DNA of 64,000 nt. It comes from an uncultured Holophagaceae bacterium. GTDB taxonomy: Bacteria > Acidobacteriota > Holophagae > Holophagales > Holophagaceae. Shown piece after piece: positions 8,409 to 15,963 of this stretch (its first letter is position 1; each line of letters opens with the position of its first letter). Below the pieces are notes generated by a model. The model was given only the letters and a program-made list of their open reading frames with translations, was not told the DNA's origin and made no database searches. The position numbers and the translations under genes are program-made. Location: contig CAIWKE010000035.1 of assembly GCA_903913215.1 (NCBI GenBank), positions 22,415-86,414 of the forward strand. Reading direction: 5' to 3'.

Positions 8409-8891
8409 TTACCGCCTGGCCTTCATATCCCGGCGCATCACCTTTTCGACCTGGCGCATCGAATAGCCCTTGGCCGCATACATCGGCGCCAGCAGCCCGG
8501 CCACGATCCCACGATCAAAGGCATGGGCCGTCTGTGAGGACTGATAGGCCAGCTTCCAGCAGGTCCGGCACTGGTAGTCCACCAGCTGGGGCGGCGCGTA
8601 GAGCTTCCGGCACTTCCGCCCGCACCCTGGGCAAAGCAACCAGAGGGACCGCCCCCCGAATCGTGGTTCCCAGAATCGGATCTGGATCCACACATCGGCC
8701 TTCCACCCGCCCATGGCGCCTTGCAGCACCACAAAGAATTCGTCGCCCTGCTTCTCTTGGCGGATCTTCCAGGTCCCGCCCCAGACGTTCGCACTCACCG
8801 CCCCGCCAGGCAGCACCTGGACACAGACGCACGATTCCACCGTTCGCGCCTTCCTGTGGCCGTCCCATCGTCCGCTTCCCGATCCGCCCAT
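8409..8891 (-). CDS. Zinc-ribbon protein of a mobile-element family (MGGSGSGR type)
   Basis: This 160-aa protein begins MGGSGSGRWDGHRKARTVE, an N-terminus I recognise from proteins carried by prophages and other mobile elements, whose role is not established. A central section rich in Trp and Phe is followed by a zinc ribbon, CPGCGRKCRKLY then CRTC (about residues 88-110), suggesting nucleic-acid or protein binding. The basic C-terminus (VMRRDMKARR) supports nucleic-acid contact. It is the last gene of the element's leftward run, 170 bp beyond the preceding gene. ATG 8891 is the start. Confidence 0.7.
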   Translation of the reverse strand: MGGSGSGRWDGHRKARTVESCVCVQVLPGGAVSANVWGGTWKIRQEKQGDEFFVVLQGAMGGWKADVWIQIRFWEPRFGGRSLWLLCPGCGRKCRKLYAPPQLVDYQCRTCWKLAYQSSQTAHAFDRGIVAGLLAPMYAAKGYSMRQVEKVMRRDMKARR

Positions 8892-9061
8892 TCACACCGC
8901 CAGTTTTCCAAAATCCCTTGGGTTTATTCCACTGTCACCGGCCTGTTTCCGGGCCTTAGATCCGCGCCAGCATTGGTTTCCAGCGGTTTCGCACTCTCCG
9001 CACTCTTTACCCTGGTTTAGCCCTGTTCCCGGCACCGTAGCCCCCCGTCCCCGGGCCATCC

Positions 9062-9445
9062 CTAGCACCGGCGCGGGTTTGATCGTGTTTGATTAGGTTG
9101 AAAAGGCGTCCGGCGCGGCCCTTTTTGGGATCCCATGGCCGCCCGGCGCCTGGCGCCCTGTTCCGCCTCAGCATCCCGACAGGCCCGCAGGGCGTCCGGG
9201 TGGACAAGGTGGGCCAGGTAGTCCGGGAAGGTAGTCACCCGGGATTCGGCCAGGCTGGATTCATGGGCGGCCCATGCTTCGGCGTCCGCTTCCAGCAGGG
9301 CCAGCAGGGCGGGCCGGTGTTCGGCGATCAGGGCCAGCAGCTGGGGCGGCGGTTCCCCGGCACCCGATAGCCGCAGCCCACCAGGTCGAAGGGACAGGCG
9401 GAAGCCCAGCCCCTCGACCTGGCCCAGCACTTCGGGCGGCGTCAC
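9062..9445 (-). CDS. Small TubC_N-like protein of the element
   Basis: A 127-aa protein starting at GTG 9445, which overlaps the stop of the replication gene by 4 nt (GTGA), indicating translational coupling. The first 50 residues (LGFRLSLRPGGLRLSG then a Leu-rich PQLLALIAEHRPALLALLEA helix) resemble the small TubC N-terminal docking-domain fold often found in proteins next to phage and plasmid replication genes. The C-terminus is very basic. Function is not known; an accessory role in replication is a guess from position. Confidence 0.6.
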   Translation of the reverse strand: MTPPEVLGQVEGLGFRLSLRPGGLRLSGAGEPPPQLLALIAEHRPALLALLEADAEAWAAHESSLAESRVTTFPDYLAHLVHPDALRACRDAEAEQGARRRAAMGSQKGPRRTPFQPNQTRSNPRRC

Positions 9446-12075
9446 AGGTCCATCCCGAAGGTTTCACCCGACACGGCAGGCAGGCGGAAGGTATCTGTCT
9501 CATTAGATCCCCCCCCTACCTCACCCGCTACCCCGCTACCTTTCAACACTGGCGCGGTTCTAGCGGTTGCCCCTTGGTTGCGGGTAGCGGGCGCAGGCGC
9601 TACCCCGCTACCTGAGACGGTTGCGGGTAGCGGCAGGGTTGCCCCCCCGATTCCCTGGGCGCTACCTTCAGATCCGCGCCGTTGCTCACTTGTAGCGGGT
9701 AGCCCCTCAATTGCCCCCCCTGGCGGAAGGTCTAGGTAGCGGTCAAAGGTGTCCTTGAACTGTTCCAGGGCATAGCCCTTCAGGGTTGCCCCCGTTGGCA
9801 GCTTCAGATCCTTGGATTTGATCAGGTAGGGCTTCAGCATCCGGGACAGCTGGCTAGGTGTCATCTGCCTGCCGTGGTCGAAGGTGTGCCAGGGCTTGAG
9901 GTCATCGGCTACCAGTTCCTTGATCAGATCCGCCGTGGGCAGCTTAGGGTTCAACAGGCCGGAAGGATTCCGCTTGGTGAAGGCGTCCCGGATATCCGCC
10001 AGCAGCTGGCCCGCCAGGGACATCGGTTCCTGTTCCACACCCGCCAGCTTCAGGGCAGCGGCCCGGGCCATACCCGGCCACCGTCCGCCCGCGTGGTCCG
10101 CTATGGCCAGCAGGGGTTCCCAGTTGTCTTGGGCGCGGTCATTCAGGGCATCCGGCAGGGCAGGGCGGGCCTGTTGGATAGCAGCACCGGCGGCGTCGGC
10201 ATAGGTCGCCAGCATGGACGCCAGGCGCTCAAATCGGGCCGGGTTGGCATGGCGCAGGCGCTGGACTGATTCGGATTTCAGCTTCCGGCGCAGTTCCAGG
10301 ACCACCGCCCGGTCCATGAGGGTCCCGGCCAGGTGCCCGATACCAGACAGGGCTTTGGCGCCCCAGGTGCTGAACCGTTGCGGCTCATGGTCATCTCCCA
10401 CGGTTCGGATGACATAGGCCGATTGCCGGGTGTGGCCCGAATTGATCACGCCCCGCAGTTCCTCGTTTTCCTTCAAGAATGAATCGGCCTCATCAATCAT
10501 TAAGGTGGGCTTGTGGGCTTCGATCACCCGGAACACGGCAGCGGGTGAGATGTTCGACGCCACCAGCGGGCGGCAGGCAAGGCGGCCCAGCAGGTCCAGG
10601 AACTGAGTCTTGCCGCACCTGGGTTCCGGCGCCGTGATAACGGCCAAGGGCGCCACCTGGACGGCATCAATAAACCAGGTGAAGGAAGCCCAAAGGGTCC
10701 CGGCTATCGCCACCTCTTCATCACAGACGATGAAGGTCTGAATCGTCGCCATGATTTCATCTAGCAGCTGCGAAGGGACAACAGGCCCGGGCCAGAGGTC
10801 TGTCTGTGGGCACAGGGCAGGCGCCCCGCCGTTCTTGCCTTCGGCGGCCTTCTTCGGCCTGGCGTCCTTCACCAGTCCATCCAGCACACTCACCCGGCAG
10901 CCCAGGATTTCGGCTTCGGCATCCCGCACCTTTTCGTAATCCAGGGTGTGCAGGTCCGCCAGGCGCTTGATCGTCGCCCCATGCCCCGCCAGCTCGCCGG
11001 GTTCTTCGGCTTCCTCTGTTTCCGGCGCCTGCCTCGGTTCGGCATATTCCAGCAGGTTGATCGACTCATCACCTTGGGCGGCCTTCAGCACGTCCGCCAG
11101 CCCCAGGATCCCTTCATGGCAACCATGGGAACAGGACCAGGTGGGCCACCGGCCCGCCTCATGGATGATGAATCCCGAATCATCGTCCACCTTGCCGGTG
11201 TGGTCCTCATACCACAGGCAATTGGTCCGCCAGCGGGATCCCTTCTTGGCGCCCTGTTTCATGTATGGGCGCTCAGGGCCTACCGGCACCTTCAGGGCCA
11301 CCAGCAGATCCGCCAGGCGAAGGGTGCTGAGTTCCACAGGCAAGGGCGCGGCCCAGGAAAAGCCTTCTTCCTTCCGCTTTGCCCGTTCCCTTTCGATATG
11401 GGGCAGGACAGGCAGGGCCGGGACTTCCACCGTGGCCAGTTCTTCCAGCGGGATCGCCAGGGCATCGCCCGGGACCTCTTCCCGCTTGATCGCATCGGCG
11501 CCGTTCGGATGGCCTGGCAGGAAGTAGATCCGCGCCACGTCGCGCAGGGCGGACATATCCAGCCCCCGGCGGGTGCCGTTTAGGCCAAGGTGGGCCAGTG
11601 CCCATTCCGTCGCCTGGTGCCATTGGTCCGCAGGGACCGGACTGGCCAGGGCCACGATAGCCCGGTGCTTCGGCCATCCTGCGCTGTCGCTCCAGGTCGT
11701 CCACTGGTAGGCCAGCACACCCGCAGCCCATAGGGCTTCATTCACTTCCTGAAGGGTCACCGGGTTTTCTATCATCACCTTCCGGGTGACCTGGCGCCCC
11801 CGCTTGTCGATCTGGCCCGGGACCACCTCATCGCGTCCGTTGTCATAGTCCAGCCCCAGCAGCTGGATCGCCTGGGCCTCATCCTTGCCCCGGTGCTGCG
11901 GGTCAAACCTGGCGCCAGCAATTGCCGGCAGTCCCTTCTTCGGGCTATCGCCCTTCGGCACCTGGCGCGGCGTGTTTGTCCGCCCAAGGATGGCCAGCAG
12001 GTCCGCCCAGGTGCCATCAAAGGGCTTCGGCAGATTGTCTTGGGCATGGGTGAAGAATGAACAGGTGAGCTTCAT
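9442..12075 (-). CDS. Element replication protein: primase-like N-terminus plus DUF3631-type ATPase
   Basis: This 877-aa protein is the largest in the element. The N-terminal part looks like an archaeo-eukaryotic-type primase region (acidic LLGLDYDNGRDE, then ALRDVARIYFLPGHPNG). A CHC-like cysteine/histidine cluster follows (C near 284, then WSCSHGCHEG near 315). The ATPase has Walker A PEPRCGKTQ (about 485) and Walker B LMIDEAD (about 525), followed by the DUF3631-like block WEPLLAIADHAGGRWPGMA (about 655). This order fits a primase-helicase that starts replication of the excised element. The last 90 residues are low-complexity and are encoded by DNA full of GGTAGCGG repeats. The start ATG 12075 overlaps the upstream gene's stop (ATGA). 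Confidence 0.8.
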   Translation of the reverse strand: MKLTCSFFTHAQDNLPKPFDGTWADLLAILGRTNTPRQVPKGDSPKKGLPAIAGARFDPQHRGKDEAQAIQLLGLDYDNGRDEVVPGQIDKRGRQVTRKVMIENPVTLQEVNEALWAAGVLAYQWTTWSDSAGWPKHRAIVALASPVPADQWHQATEWALAHLGLNGTRRGLDMSALRDVARIYFLPGHPNGADAIKREEVPGDALAIPLEELATVEVPALPVLPHIERERAKRKEEGFSWAAPLPVELSTLRLADLLVALKVPVGPERPYMKQGAKKGSRWRTNCLWYEDHTGKVDDDSGFIIHEAGRWPTWSCSHGCHEGILGLADVLKAAQGDESINLLEYAEPRQAPETEEAEEPGELAGHGATIKRLADLHTLDYEKVRDAEAEILGCRVSVLDGLVKDARPKKAAEGKNGGAPALCPQTDLWPGPVVPSQLLDEIMATIQTFIVCDEEVAIAGTLWASFTWFIDAVQVAPLAVITAPEPRCGKTQFLDLLGRLACRPLVASNISPAAVFRVIEAHKPTLMIDEADSFLKENEELRGVINSGHTRQSAYVIRTVGDDHEPQRFSTWGAKALSGIGHLAGTLMDRAVVLELRRKLKSESVQRLRHANPARFERLASMLATYADAAGAAIQQARPALPDALNDRAQDNWEPLLAIADHAGGRWPGMARAAALKLAGVEQEPMSLAGQLLADIRDAFTKRNPSGLLNPKLPTADLIKELVADDLKPWHTFDHGRQMTPSQLSRMLKPYLIKSKDLKLPTGATLKGYALEQFKDTFDRYLDLPPGGAIEGLPATSEQRRGSEGSAQGIGGATLPLPATVSGSGVAPAPATRNQGATARTAPVLKGSGVAGEVGGGSNETDTFRLPAVSGETFGMDL
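9525..9742. repeat. GGTAGCGG repeat cluster, possible iterons
   Basis: The octamer GGTAGCGG or its complement occurs exactly six times: complement at 9525-9532, 9533-9540 and 9605-9612, direct at 9583-9590, 9626-9633 and 9735-9742. Further 6-7-bp partial copies lie at 9599, 9661, 9692 and 9698. Both orientations are present and some copies can pair. The cluster lies in the 3' end of the replication gene, where the protein is low-complexity. An origin with initiator-binding sites is a reasonable but untested reading. Confidence 0.5.
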
Positions 12076-12434
12076 TTGGCACCGTCCCCGCGATAGATCC
12101 GCACCCGATCCCCGGCGCCCTTGCGCTCAAGGGACTGGATCAGTTCCGCACCAAACAGGCTCCCGGCGCTCATGGGATCAAAGACAAGGGTGCTGTCTGG
12201 GTCCAGCCAAACCTTCACCCGCCCCGCCATGAGTCGCGTATTGGCGTCCATGATGAAAATTTCAATCCCGATGCCAGTGCAGCGGGCGGCCTGGGCCAAG
12301 ATCCGATCCGCGTGGACATCCACATCGGCCTGGTTCAGTCCGTCCTCTGTCTTGTCCACACCGGACAGGAAGGAGGGAATCATCAAAATGCCCGTCCCGC
12401 GATAGGGCTTCCGCTTCTTCTTCGCCTTGGCCAT
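12072..12434 (-). CDS. Unrecognised 120-aa protein of the element
   Basis: The protein starts with a basic tail (MAKAKKKRKPYRG) and continues into an alpha/beta-looking domain (ILMIPSFLSGVDK, IGIEIFIMDANTRLMAGRVKVW, FGAELIQSLERKG). I do not recognise the family. ATG 12434 is preferred over an in-frame codon at 12602 because the longer version would overlap most of the AlpA-like gene with low-complexity sequence. The start lies 1 bp after the AlpA stop and the stop overlaps the replication gene's start by 4 nt, so the three genes form one tight unit. A role in replication or copy control is suggested by position only. Confidence 0.65.
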   Translation of the reverse strand: MAKAKKKRKPYRGTGILMIPSFLSGVDKTEDGLNQADVDVHADRILAQAARCTGIGIEIFIMDANTRLMAGRVKVWLDPDSTLVFDPMSAGSLFGAELIQSLERKGAGDRVRIYRGDGAK

Positions 12435-12435
12435 C

Positions 12436-12675
12436 TCAGCCCGCCTTCCGCACGTCATGCTCGGAAGTAGAGGCGCCCGAATGGGCCTCGCACCAGGCGG
12501 CCAGTTCGGCGGGTGTGTAGCGGACGCGGTTGCCCAGCTTGATGAATCGCGGGCCGGTGCCCTTGCATCGCCATTCGGCCAGGGTCCATTCCGACAGGCC
12601 AAGGAAGGCGGCGGCGGCCTTGGGATCTAGCAGGGCACCGCCAGCGGGCGGGTGTGTTTCGGCAGGTTTGGACAT
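12436..12675 (-). CDS. AlpA/Xis-like helix-turn-helix regulator
   Basis: A short protein (79 aa from ATG 12675; 87 aa if an in-frame start at 12699 is used) with a MerR-type/AlpA excisionase-like HTH: LLDPKAAAAFLGLSEWTLAEWRCKGTGPRFIKLGNRVRY, then a short helix (TPAELAAWCEAH). Proteins of this family activate integrase-mediated excision or regulate element promoters. Its position at the head of the replication unit, behind a non-coding stretch with a 12-bp direct repeat, fits a regulator controlling its own operon. Confidence 0.8.
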   Translation of the reverse strand: MSKPAETHPPAGGALLDPKAAAAFLGLSEWTLAEWRCKGTGPRFIKLGNRVRYTPAELAAWCEAHSGASTSEHDVRKAG

Positions 12676-12776
12676 CTGAGCCTCTGAATTGGGCCGCATG
12701 AGGAATTCATGGGCTATTCATAGGCTCGGGTTGGGTTGCCCCCCCATCTAGGCGGCCCTGCCGACACTATTTTTCA

Positions 12777-12824
12777 GGCGTGATTCCGCAGGATCACCGG
12801 CACAAAATCCAGGGCGTGATTCCG
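12777..12824. repeat. 12-bp direct repeat upstream of the AlpA-like gene
   Basis: GGCGTGATTCCG occurs at 12777-12788 and again at 12813-12824, 36 bp apart (about 3.4 helical turns), in the gap between the 230-aa gene and the AlpA-like gene. A regulator binding site is possible; nothing beyond spacing and location supports it. Confidence 0.35.
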
Positions 12825-12833
12825 GGTGTTTCC

Positions 12834-13523
12834 CTAAAAGGGAAGGGCAGCTATCTGTTCCTTGATCCTGTCCATTTCGGTCTGTCCCCAGTCCTTGCCT
12901 ACCACTTCACCTGTGGCCCAGGTGTGGACGGCCTGGGCAATAGGCATGACGTGGGAGATTGGCCGGTCCTTGGCAATGTGAAGTTCGAACCGAAGGCACT
13001 CGATAAGGCGATGCTTCGCCCCGGACTTCACCTGCTGGGTTTGGGTGGGCGTCCGCTTCCCTTTTGGTTCGGCCTTCCGGGTTGCCGTATGGCCCGCCAC
13101 ATCGTCCAAAAACGTTGCCAGGGCGCCTAGTTCATAGCCCCGCATATCGTCATGCCCCCACCAGGGTTCTTCCTGTTCTGGCACACCTTCATCGTCGAAC
13201 GAATACCGCCCAATATTGAACCAGGGCCAGGGATCTGCGGCCTTCCCGATCCGCGAGTGGGCATCGTTCTCGATAGCGTCCAGGGCAGGGCGTGAGACGT
13301 TCGCCAGTTTGTGCCGCAGGGTCCGGGCACACTCGGCGATAGCCTTCAGTTCCTGTTCCACCTTCCAGGGCGCCGGGTTGCGCTTGGGCGGGTCTGCGAT
13401 TGCCCGGGCGTATTCTGTGGCCTCAAGGGTTATGTCAAACCACCCGACTTCTGCCGTCACGGCTTGATTCTTCGGCAGGCGCGCAAGGGCCGCCTTCAGG
13501 ACTTCCAGATCCGCCTTCGCCAT
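12834..13523 (-). CDS. Unrecognised 229-aa protein of the element
   Basis: From ATG 13523 the protein has 229 residues. The N-terminal half is alpha-helical and charged (DLEVLKAALARLPKNQAV, WKVEQELKAIAECARTLRHKL); a middle segment is rich in Trp, Glu and Asp (DPWPWFNIGRYSFDD, EEPWWGHDDM); the C-terminal part is basic (KGKRTPTQTQQVKSGAKHR). There is no signal peptide or membrane segment. I do not recognise a family. It lies between the two small leftward genes and the AlpA-like gene. An in-frame codon at 13550 would lengthen it by 9 residues. Confidence 0.6.
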   Translation of the reverse strand: MAKADLEVLKAALARLPKNQAVTAEVGWFDITLEATEYARAIADPPKRNPAPWKVEQELKAIAECARTLRHKLANVSRPALDAIENDAHSRIGKAADPWPWFNIGRYSFDDEGVPEQEEPWWGHDDMRGYELGALATFLDDVAGHTATRKAEPKGKRTPTQTQQVKSGAKHRLIECLRFELHIAKDRPISHVMPIAQAVHTWATGEVVGKDWGQTEMDRIKEQIAALPF

Positions 13524-13618
13524 GATGCCCGCCCGCCATGCACCCGCCATAAAGGCAGCGCGGCAGCTGGTGCGGGAACCAGTGTTCGGGCCGTCGCCCT
13601 AGCCGCGCTGTTCTCAGT

Positions 13619-13870
13619 CTAGGCCGTCTTGAGCCTGTCCCGGCGGATCCCTTGCAGTTCTTCCAGGCCCGCGTTCGCATGGTCCACGCCATGCTGGGCC
13701 AAGACATCCAGCAGGGCCGCCAGGTCCTCAAGGGGTTGCCCTGTCCATTCGGACGGCCCACCGCCTTCTGTCTCGCCTAACAGGAAGCCCACACTTCGCA
13801 GGGCTTGGAAGTGCTTCCAGGATTGGAACAGGGCCTGTTCAGCGGCCTCGATCCGTTCGTTCTCGCTCAT
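13619..13870 (-). CDS. Small acidic helical protein of the element
   Basis: An 83-aa soluble protein with acidic helices (ENERIEAAEQALFQSWKHFQAL; LEDLAALLDVLAQHGVDHANAGLEELQGI). Its ATG at 13870 overlaps the stop of the preceding RHH-like gene by 4 nt, so the two are translationally coupled, an arrangement shared with antitoxin-toxin pairs. No toxin family motif is visible, so that reading is only an idea. Confidence 0.55.
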   Translation of the reverse strand: MSENERIEAAEQALFQSWKHFQALRSVGFLLGETEGGGPSEWTGQPLEDLAALLDVLAQHGVDHANAGLEELQGIRRDRLKTA

Positions 13871-14082
13871 GCTTCCTCCGATCTGTTCAACAGATCCTCA
13901 AGGGCCACAGGTGCGGGATCACCGGCGGCGGGTTCAAAGGCGGCCCGGATCATCCGGCCCAACAGGCGCCCGGGTGGCACCGCCAGGCGCTCGCAGGCGG
14001 CCCGAAGTAGGGCGGCCTCGCCTTCCTGAAGGCGGAAGGAAACCTGGACTGTCTGGATTTCTGCTTTTGGCCTGCCGACCAT
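13867..14082 (-). CDS. Small RHH-like DNA-binding protein of the element
   Basis: This 71-aa protein begins with a basic tail and one strand (QTVQVSFRLQEGE) followed by two helices (AALLRAACERLAVPPGRLLGRMIRAAF), the layout of a ribbon-helix-helix CopG/Arc-type repressor. It is the first gene of the leftward operon, behind an AT-richer gap of about 200 bp with a perfect TATAAT, and is coupled to the 83-aa gene by a 4-nt overlap. An operon repressor is the simplest role. Confidence 0.6.
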   Translation of the reverse strand: MVGRPKAEIQTVQVSFRLQEGEAALLRAACERLAVPPGRLLGRMIRAAFEPAAGDPAPVALEDLLNRSEEA

Positions 14083-14247
14083 GTATCACCTCGCTTCCAA
14101 CAGGTTAGCGGGAATCCTCGTGCGCGCGAGGGTATTTCTACTTTCGATAACGGCCATTATGTAACCTCAAACGTTTGCTAAGTCCTTGTATTTCAGCACC
14201 GGACTCGCAGGCGTGGAACAATTTCTAATGTTGATAAAGGCGGCCCG

Positions 14248-14253
14248 ATTATA
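14248..14253 (-). promoter_or_regulatory. Candidate -10 box for the element's leftward operon
   Basis: On the minus strand this reads TATAAT, with TTCGAT 16 nt upstream as a poor -35 candidate. It lies in the 14083-14279 gap between the integrase stop and the RHH-like gene, a stretch with less GC than the surrounding genes. The start point would be about 160 nt before the first gene. Confidence 0.35.
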
Positions 14254-14279
14254 GGCACCTTCAGGGCTAATCGAATGAG

Positions 14280-15671
14280 TCAGGCGCCCTTGGACTTCGC
14301 CTTTTCATCCTTGGCCTTTTTCACTTCCTCGGCTTCCTTCGCCAGATCCACCGATCCGGCCAGCAGGGCGGCCATGCGGGATCCGATCACTTCCACGGCA
14401 TCGCGCAAAGGATCGTTGCCCAGGCGGGCGTATCCCTGGGTAACCGTCCCGGCGCTATGGCCCAGCAGGGCGCCTGTGAAGGCTTCCGGGTAGCCCAGGC
14501 GGGCGCCCAGGCTGGCAAAGGACCGGCGCAGATCATGGATCGTCACATCGGACACATCCACCCGGGCCTTCTTCGGCACTTCGTCCCGTTCCTGAAGGGT
14601 GCCCACGGCATCCCGCACCCGTTCCCAAAAGGTCTGGAGTCCCACCAGGGCTTCCCCTACTGAAAACCCAGGGATCACATAGGGGTTCCCCAGCACTCGC
14701 GGCAGATCCTTCAGCAGCTGGCAGGCCCCTTCACATAGCAGCACGATCCTGGCGCCCGCCTTCTTCGATGTCTTGTGAGAGTCCAGGCGGATCTGCCCCG
14801 CGTCCAGATCCACGGCAGACCAGGGCAGGGCAGGGATAACTTCGATCACCTTGCCGGTTGCCTTGTCGTGCTTCCTGTTCCCGATCAATTCTGACTTTCG
14901 CATCCCGGTTAGCAGGGCCAGGCGCAGGGCCGCCAGGGCGTGGACATCCACAGGGTCCAGGGCTTCCGGGTCCCGTTCTTGGCTATCGGGTGTGGGTTCC
15001 AGGTGCCGGAAGGCGGCGCCCAGGGCTATCAGTTCCTTGTCTGACAGGTGCCGATCCTTCTTTGTCTCAGGCGCCCGGGCCTGCCCCTTGGCCGGGTTCG
15101 CCCCAGCAGGGCAGTAGCCCCACAGGGCGCCCATGGTGAACATCTTGGAAAGGACGGCCCGCACCCGGTTAGCCATCACACCTTTGGGCGTGTCCATGCG
15201 GATCTGTGAGAGTAGGGCGGCCACATCGGACGGTTCTATGTCCTTCACCCGCTTGGATCCCAGGGCGGGCAGGATCCGCTTTTCCAGCAGGCGGGCGTAT
15301 TCGTCGCTTGTGGTTTTCTTGAGCATCGGCAGGTGTTCCTTGGTGAATTGATCCGCCAGGTCCTTCACCGTCTTGGCCGCGCGTTCGGCCTTCCTCTTAG
15401 CTGCGGGATCGTTGCCGTCCCCAATGTCTGCCATCAGGGACAGGGCCTTTTTCCGGGCCAGGGCCACTGTCAGTTCCGGCCAGCGGCCCAAGGTGTGGGC
15501 CTTTTGGTGCCCATGCACCCGGAACCGTAAAACCCAGGACATCACACCGGCGGGCGTTATCTGGATGTTCAGGCCGCGCACTTCGGTATCAGGCACCCGG
15601 ATCATGGCCTTTCCAGGCACAAGGGCTTCGACTACTGCTTTGGTGAGATTCACACCCTTCGATTTGCCCAT
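14280..15671 (-). CDS. Tyrosine-type integrase of the element
   Basis: This 463-aa site-specific recombinase catalyses insertion into and excision from the tRNA-Lys gene. It has the P4-integrase layout: an N-terminal DUF4102-like arm-binding domain (LNIQITPAGVMSWVLRFRV...HTLGRWPELTVALARKKA), a SAM-like core-binding domain (about 105-195), and a catalytic domain with Arg in TGMRKSEL (about 258), HDLRRS (about 380), LGHS and the nucleophile Tyr in QGYARL (about 414). The C-terminal tail is Lys/Glu-rich. The gene lies at the right end and reads toward the tRNA, with its start about 195 bp from the right repeat and next to the arm-type sites. Confidence 0.95.
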   Translation of the reverse strand: MGKSKGVNLTKAVVEALVPGKAMIRVPDTEVRGLNIQITPAGVMSWVLRFRVHGHQKAHTLGRWPELTVALARKKALSLMADIGDGNDPAAKRKAERAAKTVKDLADQFTKEHLPMLKKTTSDEYARLLEKRILPALGSKRVKDIEPSDVAALLSQIRMDTPKGVMANRVRAVLSKMFTMGALWGYCPAGANPAKGQARAPETKKDRHLSDKELIALGAAFRHLEPTPDSQERDPEALDPVDVHALAALRLALLTGMRKSELIGNRKHDKATGKVIEVIPALPWSAVDLDAGQIRLDSHKTSKKAGARIVLLCEGACQLLKDLPRVLGNPYVIPGFSVGEALVGLQTFWERVRDAVGTLQERDEVPKKARVDVSDVTIHDLRRSFASLGARLGYPEAFTGALLGHSAGTVTQGYARLGNDPLRDAVEVIGSRMAALLAGSVDLAKEAEEVKKAKDEKAKSKGA

Positions 15672-15687
15672 TCCCGCACCTCATCCG

Positions 15688-15725
15688 TTGTCCCACTCTT
15701 CCGCCATTGTCACACCCTTGTCCCA
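15688..15725 (+). repeat. Candidate integrase arm-type sites, right end
   Basis: Three copies of TTGTC(A/C)CA are present: 15688-15695, 15707-15714 and 15718-15725. The last two form the 19-bp sequence shared with the left end. They sit immediately upstream of the integrase start, so binding could also control the integrase promoter. Confidence 0.5.
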
Positions 15726-15865
15726 TCCTGGACACAAAATCTGCCCCCATAGGCCCAAAATGGCCTGGGGTTAGGATGGGTGCTTGTGCTTGCGGAAGCC
15801 TATGGATGGTGGGCTTGAGGTAAAACGGCCCGGCCAAAACCTAAAGCGGCCCAATTCAGCTAGAA

Positions 15866-15917
15866 CTGACTCTTAATCAGAGGGTCCCCGGTTCGAGTCC
15901 GGGAGGGACCACCAGCA
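15866..15917 (+). repeat. Right attachment site, tRNA-Lys 3' fragment
   Basis: A perfect copy of 8085-8136, starting at the anticodon stem. The sequence before it (GCTAGAA) does not match a tRNA 5' half, so this is the displaced 3' fragment and not a second tRNA. Confidence 0.95.
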
Positions 15918-15920
15918 CTG

Positions 15921-15957
15921 AACCCCGTGGAAGCTGAGCCACGGGGTTTTTGTTTGT
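15921..15957 (+). terminator. Displaced terminator copy at the right end
   Basis: The stem AACCCCGTGG/CCACGGGGTT (15921-15930 with 15939-15948) has the same AAGCTGAG loop and the same TTTTGTTTGT tail as the left terminator. One stem pair differs by an exchange on both strands, so pairing is kept. Confidence 0.85.
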
Positions 15958-15963
15958 ACCGGT

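Larger units (their letters stand above)
8085..15917. mobile_element. 7.8 kb integrative element inserted in tRNA-Lys
   Basis: The element is bounded by 52-bp perfect direct repeats (8085-8136 and 15866-15917). Excision between them would release a circle of 7781 bp. All ten coding regions lie on the minus strand, several overlapping by 4 nt: integrase, RHH-like protein, two proteins of unknown function, an AlpA-like regulator, a 120-aa protein, a primase-helicase replication protein, a TubC_N-like protein and a zinc-ribbon protein. The integrase is at the end away from the intact tRNA, its start about 195 bp from the right repeat. No structural, packaging, conjugation, toxin or recognised defence gene is visible. 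It may be a satellite-like or plasmid-like element that replicates after excision; this is inferred from the Rep-type protein. Confidence 0.9.

Noticed and set aside
14083..14279. Possible small RNA or extra gene in the element
   Set aside because: No stem-T-run pair or coding pattern is visible; only a promoter-like TATAAT was kept.
15866..15917. Second tRNA-Lys
   Set aside because: Only the anticodon arm to CCA is present; the upstream sequence cannot form acceptor and D arms. It is an attachment-site copy.
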